From Neoarius graeffei (lineage: Eukaryota; Chordata; Actinopteri; Siluriformes; Ariidae), in NCBI RefSeq assembly GCF_027579695.1, contig NC_083579.1, positions 71,905,371 to 71,969,370 of the forward strand: a stretch of DNA of 64,000 nt, read 5' to 3'. The notes under the pieces were generated by a model. It was given only the letters and a program-made list of their open reading frames with translations. It made no database searches and had not been told where the DNA came from. Positions 1 through 11,191 of the stretch are shown here, one piece after another. Both the position numbers and the translations under genes were made by a program. Each line of letters starts with the position of its first letter. Within the stretch, counting starts at the first letter, position 1.

Positions 1-823
1 ATAAATTAGAGTTGAATCAGATTTTTTTTTTTCTCCATGAATACTTGACACTCATTAGGTGCTGGAACATGTGTGTTGAATGAAATGGAGATTATGTAGA
101 AAAATTCTACACTGTCCTCAGGAGTTATACTGGATAGGAGCATAAAATATTCATAAACAGAACAGTAGTGTTTTTATTATTTCTAAATGATTAAAGCTCC
201 AGCTTTTATGAGTCAGTCATTTCTTTTATCATCAGCTGCATATTTTAAAGCACATTTAATTTAATCCTTGGAATATTTCATGATTAGTATGAATCGCCAA
301 ACTAAGCTAAACAATATATTAACAAAGAGAACTAATTAATGAATCCAAGACAAAAAAATCTGAAACAATGCTATAAATTTGACAGAGGTGGCGTGGTCAA
401 GCATCAGTTATGATAGGAAGAGGAGTGGCAAAGGACAAACAGGTAACGAGTGAGTGTTTACACCTGTGTGTGCTTAATGAGAAGATTATTTATATGCTAT
501 TGTTTTGCAGCAAAATTATAAGTTAAGATCGGTTCGGCAAATACACAATATATGATAAATTAGTTTTTGAAGTATATTTTGTGTAAGACAGCTAGCTGTA
601 CTTGCAAAGTGACCTCTATTTCGATGTCGCAATAACTGAGCAACATTTTTCTTAATTTGTAATATTACATACAGTGCAATACTTCCAGGGAACACTACAT
701 ACTAGTCGAGAGTAAGATCAGTTGTTTCTGTTGCTTTCTGTATCAGTAGCAGCTGGAGATGTGCAGATAGCAGACAGAGTTATAATACAGTGAGTTTTTG
801 AAGTAGGCAGCAGAAAACTGTGG
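1..823. other. Cassette flank downstream of V gene A1
   Basis: No gene. This is the 3' flank of family A in the A-D-B cassette and it recurs at about 4765-5960, 10000-11180 and 16850-17420. It holds the short framework-3 relic listed separately. The first bases match 4765 onward, so a cassette boundary lies at or before the window start. Confidence 0.7.
105..150 (-). pseudogene. Framework-3 relic of a B-like V exon (unit 1)
   Basis: About 45 bases read on the minus strand as ITPEDSV, matching the SSLTPEDSAVYF stretch of family B with no V exon around it. The same relic sits at the same place in the three other cassettes. It is the last trace of a V segment lost before the cassette was duplicated. 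Confidence 0.55.
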
Positions 824-830
824 CACTGTG

Positions 831-1341
831 CTTTCTCTCACAGCACAGAAATACACTGCACTATCATGTGAATTAAGGTTGGAGATCTGCAGGATCCCTT
901 CACTTTTTGCATCTCCGTAAATATGAAAGCGCTCTTCAAACTCTGTTTCCTTATTGAAGGTTGTAGTGTGGAGATGTCCAGTAAGCTTCAGTGATGTGTC
1001 TTGTCTTGTTTGTTGATACCAGTAACGGTATAAATAGTTACTGTAAGTGTGACTGCAACTGAGGTTCACATTATTTCCTGGATTCTTGATCACATCAGCA
1101 GGCTGAATGATTTTGTTGCTTAAAGAAGGATCTGAAAAGAAGAACAAAATGAATTGCATATTATGTGAAAAGGAATATACGTCATATTTATTTGGATGTT
1201 TATCTGAACCTTTTTGTACGATTTAGTAAAGCCTTTACTGTATGCGTATGACTCCATCTTGGTGTACTATGGAACATTTTTAAAAGAATTACCTGTGAAC
1301 CAGAGCAACACAATATGAAAAATCAGCACATGAAGCACCAT
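831..1341 (-). CDS. TRBV: T-cell receptor V segment, family A member 1
   Basis: Encodes the variable domain of a T-cell receptor chain, used after V(D)J joining. The leader exon (1293-1341) reads MVLHVLIFHIVLLWFTG and ends at a GT donor. After a 161-base intron the V exon (831-1131) begins at a CAG acceptor in phase 1. First Cys is in LSCSHTY, core Trp in RYWYQQ, second Cys in DSAVYFCAVRE. A perfect CACAGTG heptamer lies at 824-830 and a TCAAAAACT nonamer (7 of 9) 22 bases beyond, a 23-type RSS. All parts are open, so it is probably functional. The WYQQ..LKLTGHL and GDAKSEGILQI patterns suggest TRBV; this is a family-level inference since no J or C exon is in view. No CRE-like box was found upstream of the leader. 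Confidence 0.85.
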
Positions 1342-1590
1342 CTTTTGTCATAAACTAATATTTGTTTGCAAAAATAAGGTCTAGAGTTATAAAATCAGGT
1401 TAGGGGAAAAACAATAGCGTATATAGTAGAAAAGAAAACCTAATTAAATTTCTGTTGCAGTCAGTAACAGGAGTCTGTGCAATGAGCCACCCAAATTCTT
1501 TTCCCCACTTCATGTTCATATCTTCTCTTTTGAGGTGGAGTGAGAGGAGGGGTTTTCTCACTGTTGTCACAGCAGAGGAGAAGCACTGTG

Positions 1591-2402
1591 TACTATGCTG
1601 CACAGAAATACACTGCACTGACTTCTTGAGAGAGGCTGGAAACACTCAGCGATCCTTTAGACCTTCCATCTCCACTCAGATTAAACCTCGGCTCCTCAGG
1701 GTTTGGAGTTTCCAGGAAAAGGTTCCCCAAGATATTTCATCTCACTCCCAGAGCTGCTCAGCTTGTACCAAAATATATGGTTATAGCCTGATACTTTATG
1801 AGAGCAGTAAAGCACAGCAGTCTCGTCTCATCTCATCATCTCTAGCCGCTTTATCCTGTTCTACAGGGTCGCAGGCAAGCTGGAGCCTATCCCAGCTGAC
1901 TACGGGCAAAAGGCGGGGTACACCCTGGACAAGTCGCCAGGTCATCACAGGGCTGACACATAGACACAGACAACCATTCCCACTCACATTCACACCTACG
2001 CTCAATTTAGAGTCACCAGTTAACCTAACCTGCATGTCTTTGGACTGTGGGGGAAACCGGAGCACCCGGAGGAAACCCACGCGGACACGGGGAGAACATG
2101 CAAACTCCACACAGAAAGGCCCTCGCCGGCCGCTGGGTTCGAACCCGGACCTTCTTGAAGCACAGCAGTGTCCTCTAGATTTCTCAGTAGGTCTGGTGGA
2201 GTCTGGAGAATATCTTAACTCTTAACTGATGCTATTGCAAGATAGTTAAAAGAGCAGTGTACAGTAGTATAAAGGTGTATGGACTTTGAAATGAACATAT
2301 TTGTTTCCTTGTTATATTCCAGCAGAATATCTCACCTATTAATAACAGTAAGATTGTTTGAAGTATGACCAATCTAATTGTCAGCATAATTCCGTCCTTC
2401 AT
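1591..2402 (-). pseudogene. V pseudogene, family D member 1, split by a SINE
   Basis: The leader exon (2336-2402) is open and hydrophobic, reading MKDGIMLTIRLVILQTILLL and ending in ATAG before a GTGAGA donor. The V exon starts at a CAG acceptor (first base 2225) but carries an early TAA where the sister copy has AAA. A SINE (1822-2157) then splits framework 1 just before the first Cys. The rest of the V exon runs down to 1591, followed by a perfect CACAGTG heptamer (1584-1590); the nonamer is poor. A host V segment that cannot give a product. Confidence 0.8.
1822..2157 (-). mobile_element. SINE inserted in V exon of D1
   Basis: tRNA-derived SINE in reverse orientation, flanked by 12-base target duplications AAGCACAGCAGT (1810-1821 and 2158-2169). 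It lacks the first bases of the tRNA head, including the A box, as expected for incomplete reverse transcription. The tail is the TCTCATC repeat at its left end. Confidence 0.9.
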
Positions 2403-2765
2403 TTTGAAAAGGAATTTCAGTGTTCAATGGGATCTTCCCCTTCTGTAACTATTGTGCATGATACTGACAATCAAAATGGTTTATATGTTCAGTTTCAATT
2501 TCCTTTAGTGCCCTCTATTGGAATATCGTGAATGTTACTTAAGCGTTAGCTAATGGAGCTATCCATTCATCTATCCATCCTTTATCTGTACCACTTAGCC
2601 GTCAGAGTCACGGAGCAAGCTGGAGCCAATTGCAGGTGACTTTGGGTGAGAGGTGAGGTACATCCTGGGGCGCCTGCCGATCTATTACAGGGCTAACACA
2701 GAGGCAAACAACCATTCACACTCGCATCCACACCTCTGGGCAATTTAGAGTAGCTGGTTGACCTG
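2403..2765. repeat. D-family flank and old SINE fragment
   Basis: 2403-2555 is the 5' flank of D1. From about 2556 an old, strongly diverged relative of the SINE body is recognisable (GCTGGAGCCAATTGCAG, then CAATTTAGAGTAGCTGGTTG). The same fragment sits at 7322-7515, 14150-14345 and 25335-25530, so it predates the cassette duplication. Confidence 0.6.
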
Positions 2766-3455
2766 CTGTATTACCTTCTGGCTCTCTGCTTTTAGTTATG
2801 CTGTCATAGTTAGTCTTGCCGGATGCCCCCTGCCCACTCTGTCTGTCCTTCTGAGTTACATGTCGATCCTGAAACCGAGATGTTGACCTCTTCTGCTACT
2901 TGGACCTGCCTGATCCATCCTGATGCCCTACGGCTGGCTGGAGTCTCCTCACATCACTCCTGTAGAGGACGGCCCCATATGGACAGTTGAAAGTCACACT
3001 TGGAAGATGCTCTGGACACTTACAGTAATGCTGTTATGGCTGAGGACGACAATTACCTTGCTAACTTTAAGACTGCAGTTGTCATGAACAGTTTTCCACT
3101 CAAATTTCCGTCAAAGAACAGTTTATAACTTCAACAAAACAGACTTCATGTTAAAACTACAAGGAATTTCCTGGTTACACAGTTATACTTCGTGACTCTA
3201 TAGGACACTGTAATAGTAGCAAGTTATTTATAAGCACATTGTTATTGCCCAAATGAGGATGGGTTCTCTTCTGAGTCTGGTTCATCTAAAGGTTTCTTGC
3301 TCATGTCGTCATGAATTTTTCATTGCCACATGCTTGCTCATTGGGGATAGATTAGGGATAAAATTACCTCATGTTTAAAGTTTTTAATTTTCTGTTAAGC
3401 TGTTTTGCAACAATGCCGATTTTGAAAAGTGCTATACAAATAAACTTCACTTGAC
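2766..3455 (+). repeat. L2-type LINE or L2-tailed repeat, 3' end
   Basis: The stretch ends in GGTTCTCTTCTGAGTCTGG, GTTTCTTGCTCATG and GTGCTATACAAATAAA followed by a CTTGA repeat. I recognise this as the common 3' end of fish L2-type elements and SINEs that borrow their tail. Its upstream half (to about 3070) recurs at 7516-7900 and 14346-14740. No coding part is left. Confidence 0.5.
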
Positions 3456-4083
3456 TTGACCTCATCCACGTCTTTGTACTGTGAGAGGAAACTGGCACAC
3501 CCAGATGGAACCCAGACAGATGGGGGAGTACATACAAACTATACACAAAAAGTTGGCTGCAAGGTTTGAAACCAAAACCGTTTCACGTTGATGTGACAGT
3601 GTTAAACACTGTACCACTGTGCCATCCGAGCTTATGGAACTAGTCAAGACAAATCAAATTCAGTTGGTGCTATTGTTAGGAACAAGACATAGTTCCTACA
3701 GAATCATGCTGCTCTACTTAATATGAAAGAGTGACTAGCAACAGGCCTAGTAACACAGTGACAGTAAATACAGGTCATAGACCATACAATAACCTTTCAA
3801 CTCTAATACTGTAGCACAATAATGTAAGCAATAAATACAATGTAAAATGACTTGTGAGTGAAAATGATGGAATTGAACCTCATGAATTCTCATGCGTGTA
3901 GATCATGTGGATGCTGCAGCTGAAATGAACTTTACATCTTCAACATGCTACCAGTTTTATCAGTGACCTCTACTGGACACTTCCTATATTGCGTCCTATT
4001 ACAGATTGCACTAATCAGAGAACAGATCTTATTTGCAGGTGTTTGGTGTGAAGCTTTTTGTTAAACAGAAAGGGAAGGTGTGT
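3456..4083. other. Intergenic, SINE-like remnant and B1 3' flank
   Basis: 3456-3640 looks like a degenerate SINE head (ACTGTACCACTGTGCC end). The rest is the 3' flank shared by all family B genes, including the ACCAGTTTTATCAGTGACC block. No gene seen. Confidence 0.5.
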
Positions 4084-4090
4084 GGCTGTG

Positions 4091-4523
4091 TTACTAGCAG
4101 CACAGAAATATACTGCACTGTCCTCAGGAGTTAAACTGGATATGAGCAGAAACGCATCTCCTGTGGATTGTCCTGTAATGTTGAATCGTGCTTTAAACTT
4201 TTCCTCAGGAGTGGATCTTCCATACTGGAGCATCCCAATGAGCTCCAAGAAGTCACTGACTGTCTTTTGTTGATACCAGTACATGTATGAGTAGCTGGCA
4301 TCACCATGTCGGCAGTTGAGCTTTGCTTCACTCTGTTTCGGTGTCATTAGTAGATGTTTTGGTGTTTGCTGGATGTTGAGGGAAGAGATAACTGCAGCTA
4401 AACATAAAAGTGATGTGTATATTTGTTAGAAGTTAGAACAAAGCTATTAATGGAGTAAGTTTGATAATCATGCTTACCTTTAAGACTGATCAGAATTATA
4501 CTTGAGACAATAATTTTAGCCAT
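4091..4523 (-). CDS. TRBV: T-cell receptor V segment, family B member 1
   Basis: The leader exon (4478-4523) reads MAKIIVSSIILISLK with an AAAG/GTAAGC donor. The V exon (4091-4397) follows a TTTAG acceptor and begins AVISSLNIQQTPKHLL. First Cys is in KLNCRHGD, Trp in MYWYQQKT, second Cys in DSAVYFCAAS. The frame is open. The heptamer is CACAGCC (4084-4090), two bases from consensus, with nonamer ACAAAAAGC (8 of 9) 22 bases away. All family B members share this odd heptamer. Potentially functional, but recombination may be weak. Confidence 0.82.
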
Positions 4524-4834
4524 CTTGTCAAGTGTTCTCCAGGCTTCCACTCTGTCAATAGTGTGCATTAGAATGACAATCAACACTGTTTATACAGTTT
4601 CATTTCTCTTTACTGCCCTCTACTGGAATAACTAGAACATTGCTTAAGTGTTAGCGAATGTCATTAGCCGAGTAGTGAAGTTAATACGTGTGCAGTAGGA
4701 TTTATTGTTAGGAATAAAACAGACGAGTATGAGTGAAGAAAAAAAAACCTTAAAATGCAACATGAATAAGAATTGAATCAGATTTTTTTTTTCTCCATGA
4801 ATACTTGACACTCATTAAGTGCTAGAACATGTGT
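4524..4834. other. B1 promoter region and cassette boundary
   Basis: 5' flank of B1; the same block precedes all B leaders. No clear TATA or CRE box seen. From about 4765 the next cassette copy begins. Confidence 0.4.
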
Positions 4835-5194
4835 CTCATCTCATTATCTCTAGCCGCTTTATCCTTCTACAGGGTCGCAGGCAAGCTGGAGCCTATCCCA
4901 GCTGACTATGGGCGAAAGGCAGGGTACACCCTGGACAAGTCGCCAGGTCATCACAGGGCTGACACATAGACACAGACAACCATTCACACTCACGGTCAAT
5001 TTAGAGTCACCAGTTAACCTAACCTGCATGTCTTTGGACTGTGGGGGAAACCGGAGCACCTGGAGGAAACCCACGCGGACACGGGGAGAACATGCAAACT
5101 CCACACAGAAAGGCCCTCGCCAGCCCCGGGGCTCGAACCCAGGACCTTCTTGCTGTGAGGCAACAGCGCTAACCACTACACCACCGTGCCGCCC
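4835..5194 (-). mobile_element. SINE with 13-base target duplication
   Basis: Full-length tRNA-derived SINE, reversed, between two copies of CTAGAACATGTGT (4822-4834 and 5195-5207). The head at its right end carries a pol III A box (TGGTGTAGTGG on the minus strand) and a B box resembling GGTTCGAGCCC. Confidence 0.9.
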
Positions 5195-5238
5195 CTAGAA
5201 CATGTGTGTTGAATGAAATGGGGATGATGTAGAAAAAT

Positions 5239-5280
5239 TCTACACTGTCCTCAGGAGTTATACTGGATATGAGCAGAAAA
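5239..5280 (-). pseudogene. Framework-3 relic of a B-like V exon (unit 2)
   Basis: Same relic as at 105-150, with the TPEDSV reading on the minus strand. No exon boundaries or RSS remain. Confidence 0.55.
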
Positions 5281-5963
5281 TTTTCGTAAACAGAACATTA
5301 GTGTTTTTGGCATTTCTAAATAATTAAGCCTTCAGCTTTTGTTCGTCAGTAATTTATTTTATCGGAGGTTAGTTATTTTAAAGCACATTTAATTGAATCC
5401 TTGGAATATTTCATGATTAATATGAATTGCCAAACTAAGCTAAACAATTACTGTATATAACAATGAGATGAATTAATTTATAAATCCAAGGCAAAATAAC
5501 CTGCAACATTCGCATAAATTTGACAGAGGGGGTGTGGTGAAGCGTTGGTTATGATAGGAAGAGGTGTGGCAAAGGACAAACAGGTAACGAGTGAGTGTTT
5601 ACACCTGTGTGTGCTTTATGAGAAGATTATTTATATGCTATTGTTTTGCAGCAAAAGTATAAGTTAAGATCAGTTAAGCAAATTCACAATATATGGTAAA
5701 TTAGTTTTTGATGTATATTTTGTGTCAGACAGCTAGCTGTACTTGCAAAGTGACCTCTATGTCGATGTCACAATAACTGAGCAACATTTTTCTTCGTTTC
5801 TAATATTACATACAGTGTAATACTGCAGGGAACACTACATACTAGTCAAGAGTAAGATCAGTTGTTTCTGTTGATTTCTGCATCAGTAGCAGCTGGAGAT
5901 GTGCAGATAGCATACAGAGTTATAATACAGTGAGTTTTTGAAGTAGGCAGCAGAAAACCGTGG
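5281..5963. other. Cassette flank downstream of A2
   Basis: Non-coding flank nearly identical to 145-823 and 10525-11184. Nothing else recognised apart from the A2 nonamer at its right edge. Confidence 0.6.
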
Positions 5964-5970
5964 CACTGTG

Positions 5971-6475
5971 CTTTCTCTCACAGCACAGAAATACACCGCA
6001 CTATCATGTGAATTAAGGTTGGAGATCTGCAGGATCCCTTCACTTTTTGCATCTCCGTAAATATAAAAGCGCTCTTCAAACTCTGTTTCCTTATTGAAGG
6101 TTGTAATGTAGAGATGTCCAGTAAGCTTCAGTGATGTATCTTGTCTTGTTTGTTGATACCAGTAAAGGTAATAAAAGTCCTTGTAAGTGTGACTGCAACT
6201 GAGGTTCACATTATTTCCTGGATTTTTGATCACATCAGCAGGCTGAAGGATTTTGCTGCTTAATGAAGGATCTGAAAAGAAGAACAAAATTAATAGCATG
6301 TTCTGTTAAAAGGAATATACATCATATATATTTGTACGTTGATCTGAAGCTTTTTGTACGATTTAGAAAAGCCTTTATGTGCATCACTGCATCTTGGTGT
6401 ACTATGGAAAATTTGTAAAGAATTACCTGTAAACCAGAGCAACACAATATGAAAAATCAGCACACGAAGCACCAT
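5971..6475 (-). CDS. TRBV: T-cell receptor V segment, family A member 2
   Basis: The leader exon (6427-6475) reads MVLRVLIFHIVLLWFTG; the V exon is 5971-6271. It differs from A1 mainly in CDR1 (HTYKDFYYLYWYQQ) and CDR2 (HLYITTFN), as expected for diversifying V genes, while the framework is nearly unchanged. Cys-Trp-Cys are all present and the frame ends CAVRE at a perfect CACAGTG heptamer (5964-5970). Splice sites are intact. Probably functional. Confidence 0.85.
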
Positions 6476-6717
6476 CCTGTGTCATAAACTAATATTTGTT
6501 TGCTAAAATAAGGTCTAGAGTTATAAAATCAGGTTAGGACAAAAACAATAGAGTATATAGTAGAAAAGAAAACCTAATTAAATTTCTATTGCAGTCAGTA
6601 ATAGGAGTCTGTGCAATGAGCCACCCCAATCCTTTTCCTGCTTCATGTCTTCTCTTTTGAGGTGGAGTGAGAGGAGGGGTTTTCACACTGTTGTCACAGA
6701 AGAGGAGAAGCACTGTG

Positions 6718-7182
6718 TACATATGCTGCACAGAAATACACTGCACTATCTTCTCGAGAGAGGCTGGGAATACTCAGCAATCCTTTACACCTTCCATCTC
6801 CACTCAGATTAAACCTCAGCTCCTCAGGGTTTGGTTTCCAGGAAAAGGTTCCCAAGATATTTCATCTCACTCTCAGAGCTGCTCACCTTGTACCAAAATA
6901 CACAGTTATAGCCTGATATGTTATGAGAGCAGTAAAACACAGCAGTATCCTCTAGATTTCTCAGTAGGTCTGGTGGAGTCTGGAGAACATCTTTACTCCG
7001 AACTGATGCTATTACAAGATGGTAAAAAGAGCAGTGTACAGTAGTATCAAGGTGTATGGACTTTGAAGTGAACATTTTTGTTTCCTTGTTATATTACAGC
7101 AGAATATCTCACCAATTAAGAACAACAGCACAATTGGTCATACTGAAAACAATCTGATTGTCAGCATAATTCCGTCCATCAT
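6718..7182 (-). pseudogene. V pseudogene, family D member 2
   Basis: The leader (7113-7182) begins MMDGIMLTIRLFSV but then has an in-frame TGA, shared with D3. The V exon (6718-7002) reads VRSKDVLQTPPDLLRN with first Cys in VFYCSHN and Trp in VFWYKV. A 2-base deletion after LFLET shifts the frame before framework 3. The second Cys (AVYFCAAYV) is seen only in another frame. The heptamer CACAGTG (6711-6717) is perfect and the nonamer weak. Not functional. Confidence 0.85.
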
Positions 7183-8548
7183 TTTGAAAAGGAAATTCAG
7201 TGCTCAATGGGATCTTCTATAAATATTGTGCAATCAACTTCATTTATCCGTTCAGTTTCATTTTTCTTTAGTGCCCTCTACTGGAATATCTAGAATGTTG
7301 CTTAAGTCTTAGCTAATGGAAGTATCCATCCATCCTTTATCTGTACCATTTGTCCATCAGAGTCACAGGGGAAGCTGGAGCCAATTGCAGCTGACTTTGG
7401 TGAGAGGTGGGGTACATCCTGGGATGGCTGCCAATCAATTGCAGGACTAAGACAGAAACAAACAACCATTCACACTTGCATCCACACCTCTGGGCAAGTT
7501 AGAGTAGCTGGTTGACCTGCTGTGTTACTCTCTGACTCTCGGCTTTTAGTTATGTTGTCATAGTTAGTCTTGCTGGAGTTCCTGCTTGCACTCAGTGCAA
7601 AATATATACTGTTCTTTCTCATTAGGTGACACTGGGTATTCCTCACAACCTGTGTTTTCTCTCTCTGTCTCTCTTCCCCCCTTCATGTTGTCTGTCCCTC
7701 TGAGTTACTTGACTGAGATGTTGACCTCTTCTGCTCCTCAGACCTGCCTGATCCATCCTGATGTCCTACATCTGGCTGGAGTCTCATCACATTGCTCCTG
7801 TAGAGGACAGCCCCATATGAACAGTTGAAAGTCACACTTAGAAAATGGCTCTGGACACTTAGTCATGCTTTTATGGCTGAGGACTACAGTTGAATATATT
7901 AAGTTCCACTTATATAGCGCCTTTCTCACACTGAAAGTTGCTTTATAATTACAAAAAAAAAAGTCCTCCCAAAAGGGTCAGGATGTAATTCCAATGGCAA
8001 AGCTACCCACAGTCCCACCAAAAGCCGCAAAAAAGTTGGTCCCAAACCACCTGCATAGCCGCCGTGATGCCACTATGCAACATTGCTTGCAACATCATGC
8101 CATGAATCCAGGAGGCAAGCACAGAAGCACTGCTGCACAGACTGCTGATATTTCCCAAACCACCTGCACATCCACCACGACGCCACCAGGCAACACTGCT
8201 CAGAACACCACACCAAGCATGGACGCACCGCCACACAGAGCACTGGACAACCCCAATGTTAAAAAGAGCAATTAACTCACTGCAGTCCATAGTGAGGAGC
8301 ACAGGCATCACCCATGGTGGACCAAGGCCTGAAGGAAACCGATGCCCAAAACTTTGTCCGGAGCTACGTCACAACAAGTGGACAAAACACTCAAACAAAG
8401 AACATTCAAACAAACATCAAACTATACAAACACAAAAAGAAAAACAAATGGGGACAAAATTAAAAAAGAAAAAAAAAACATCTCTGGTGAGAAGCGGTAG
8501 CCAAAATGCGCATCATGTACTCTCAAACGGAAACATAAAATATATATC
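7183..8548. repeat. Cassette spacer: old SINE, L2-like piece, unclassified block
   Basis: 7322-7515 is the old SINE fragment, 7516-7900 the L2-like piece, and 7901-8548 an unclassified repeat block with an A-rich end. The whole run recurs at 14140-15467 and, in part, at 25310-26040, so it belongs to the cassette. Short open frames here show no family resemblance. Confidence 0.55.
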
Positions 8549-8914
8549 ACACATCACATCACATTATCTCTAGCCGCTTTATCCTTCTACAGGGTCGCAG
8601 GCAAGCTGGAGCCTATCCCAGCTGACTACGGGCGAAAGGCGGGGTACACCCTGGACAAGTCGCCAGGTCATCACAGGGCTGACACATAGACACAGACAAC
8701 CATTCACACCTACGGTCAATTTAGAGTCACCAGTTAACCTAACCTGCATGTCTTTGGACTGTGGGGGAAACCGGAGCACCCGGAGGAAACCCACGCGGAC
8801 ACGGGGAGAACATGCAAACTCCACACAGAAAGGCCCTCGCCGGCCCCGGGGCTCGAACCCAGGACCTTCTTGCTGTGAGGCGACAGCGCTAACCACTACA
8901 CCACCGTGCCGCCC
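8549..8914 (-). mobile_element. SINE with 15-base target duplication
   Basis: Reversed full-length SINE between CATAAAATATATATC copies (8534-8548 and 8915-8929). The tail is mutated (CACATCACATCAC) compared with others. Confidence 0.88.
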
Positions 8915-9310
8915 CATAAAATATATATCTTTTTTTATAAAATATATGAAAGGATGAAGAATAACGGGCATAGTAACACAGTGACAGACAGAGCAAATCA
9001 ACAAATACAATAAATACAGGCCATAAACTATACAATAACCTATGACCTGTATAATACTGTATATATCACAATATTGTAAGCAAACTATACAGTAAAGAGT
9101 ACAATGTAAACTGACTTGAGTGAGAATGATCATGTGGATGCTGCAGCTGAAATGATCTTCACATCTTCAACATGCTACCAGTTTTATCAGTGACCTCTAC
9201 TGGACACACCCTATATTGCGTCCTCTTACAGATTGTACTAATCAGAGAACAGATCTTATTTGCAGGTGTTTGGTGTGAAGCTTTTTGTTCAACAGAAAGG
9301 GAAGGTGTGT
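8915..9310. other. Intergenic flank of B2
   Basis: Shared B 3' flank, as at 15845-16172 and 26040-26384. No gene. Confidence 0.5.
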
Positions 9311-9317
9311 GGCTGTG

Positions 9318-9751
9318 ATACTAGCAGCACAGAAATATACTGCACTGTCCTCAGGAGTTAAACTGGATATGAGCAGAAACGCATCTCCTGCTGCGTGTCC
9401 TGTAATGTTGAATCGTGCTTTAAACTTTTCCTCAGGAGTGGATTTTTCATACTGGAGCATCCCAATGAGCTCCATGGAGTCAGCAACTGTCTTTTGTTGA
9501 TACCAGTACATGTAGAAATAGTTGGCATCACCATGTCGGCAGTTGAGCTTTGCTTCACTCTGTTTAGGTGTCATTAAATGTTGTGGTGTTTGCTGGATGT
9601 TGAGGGAAGAGATAACTGCAGCTACATATAAAAGTGAGGTGTATATTTGTTAGAAGTTGTTAGAACAAAACTATTAAATTAAGTGAGTTTGATAATCATG
9701 CTTACCTTTAAAACTGATCAGAATTATACTTAAGACAATAATTTTAGCCAT
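9318..9751 (-). CDS. TRBV: T-cell receptor V segment, family B member 2
   Basis: Leader exon 9706-9751, V exon 9318-9621. Open frame with Cys in KLNCRHGD, Trp in FYMYWYQQ and Cys in YFCAAS. CDR1 (ANYFYMY) and CDR2 (QYEKST) differ from B1. N-terminal framework 1 is one codon shorter than B1 (QHLMTP against KHLLMTP). The heptamer is CACAGCC (9311-9317), as in the whole family. Possibly functional. Confidence 0.82.
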
Positions 9752-10153
9752 CTTGTCAAGTGTTCTCCAGGCTTCCACTCTGTCAATAGTGTGCATCAGA
9801 ATGACAATCAACATTGTTTATACAGTTTCATTTCTCTTTACTGCCCTCTACTGGAATAACTAGAACATTGCTTAAGTGTTAGCTAATGTAATTAGTCGAG
9901 TAGTGAAGTTAATTTGTGTGCAGGAGGATTTCTTGTAAGGAATAAAATAGACGAGTGTGAGCCAAAAGAAAAACCTTAAAATGCAACATAAATTAGAATT
10001 TAATCTTTTTTTTTCTCCATGAATACTTGACACTCATTAGGTGCTGGAACATGTGTGTTGAATGAAATGGAGATGATGTAGTAAAATTCTACACTGTCCT
10101 CAGGAGTTATACTGGATATGAGCAGAACATTTTCGTAAACAGAACATTAGTGT
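9752..10153. other. B2 5' flank and start of next cassette
   Basis: Non-coding. Contains the cassette boundary near 10000 and the framework-3 relic listed next. Confidence 0.5.
10088..10130 (-). pseudogene. Framework-3 relic of a B-like V exon (unit 3)
   Basis: Third copy of the short relic, reading TPEDSV on the minus strand, just left of a SINE insertion. Confidence 0.55.
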
Positions 10154-10511
10154 GGGCGGCACGGTGGTGTAGTGGTTAGCGCTGTCACCTCACAGCAAGA
10201 AGGTCCTGGGTTCGAGCCCCGGGGCCGGCGAGGGCCTTTCTGTGTGGAGTTTGCATGTTCTCTCCGTGTCCGCGTGGGTTTCCTCCGGGTGCTCCGGTTT
10301 CCCCCACAGTCCAAAGACATGCAGGTTAGGTTAACTGGTGACTCTAAATTGACCGTGAGTGCGAATGGTTGTCTGTGTCTATGTGTCAGCTCTGTGATGA
10401 CTTGGCGACTTGTCCAGGGTGTACCCTGCCTTTCGCCCGTAGTCAGCTGGGATAGGCTCCAGCTTGCCTGCGACCCTGTAGAAGGATAAAGCGGCTACAG
10501 ATAATGAGATG
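10154..10511 (+). mobile_element. SINE, forward, with 13-base target duplication
   Basis: Complete head with A box TGGTGTAGTGG and B box GGTTCGAGCCC, body, and GAGATGAG tail. Flanked by AGAACATTAGTGT at 10141-10153 and 10512-10524. A good reference copy for the family. Confidence 0.92.
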
Positions 10512-10524
10512 AGAACATTAGTGT

Positions 10525-11184
10525 TTTTGGCATTTCTAAATAATTAAGCCTTCAACTTTTATTCGTCAGTAATTTATTTTATCGGAGGTTAGTTATTTTA
10601 AAGCACATTTAATTGAATCCTTGGAATATTTCATGATTAGTATGAATTGCCAAACTAAGCTAAACAAGTATTGTATATAACAACGAGATGAATTAATTTA
10701 TAAATCCAAGGCAAAATAACCTGCAACATTCGCATAAATTTGACAGAGGGGGTGTGGTGAAGTGTGGGTTATGATAGGAAGAGGAGTGGCAAAGGACAAA
10801 CAGGTATCGAGTGAGTGTTTACACCTGTGTGTGCTTTATGAGAAGATTATTTATATGCTATTGTTTTGCAGCAAAAGTATAAGTTAAGATCGGTTCAGCA
10901 AATTCACAATATATGGTAAATTAGTTTTTGATGTATATTTTGTGTCAGACAGCTAGCTGTACTTGCAAAGTGACCTCTATGTTGAGGTCACAATAACTGA
11001 GCAACATTTTTCTTCGTTTCTAATATTACATACAGTGTAATACTTCCAGTGAACACTACATACTAGTCGAGAGTAAGATCAGTTGTTTCTCTTGCTTTCT
11101 GCATCAGTAGCAGCTGGAGATGTGCAGATAGCATACAGAGTTATAATACAGTGAGTTTTTGAAGTAGGCAGCAGAAAACCGTGG
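10525..11184. other. Cassette flank downstream of A3
   Basis: Non-coding, closely matching 5281-5963. Nothing else seen. Confidence 0.6.
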
Positions 11185-11191
11185 CACTGTG

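Noticed and set aside
1455-2225. 256-aa open frame on the plus strand
   Set aside because: Antisense of V pseudogene D1 plus the inserted SINE; no protein family pattern.
4908-5198. Many similar frames such as NLESPVNLTCMSLDCGGNRS
   Set aside because: These recur in every SINE copy and are translations of SINE sequence, not genes.
8003-8311. Cys/Trp-rich frame in the cassette spacer
   Set aside because: Not conserved in reading frame between the three spacer copies.
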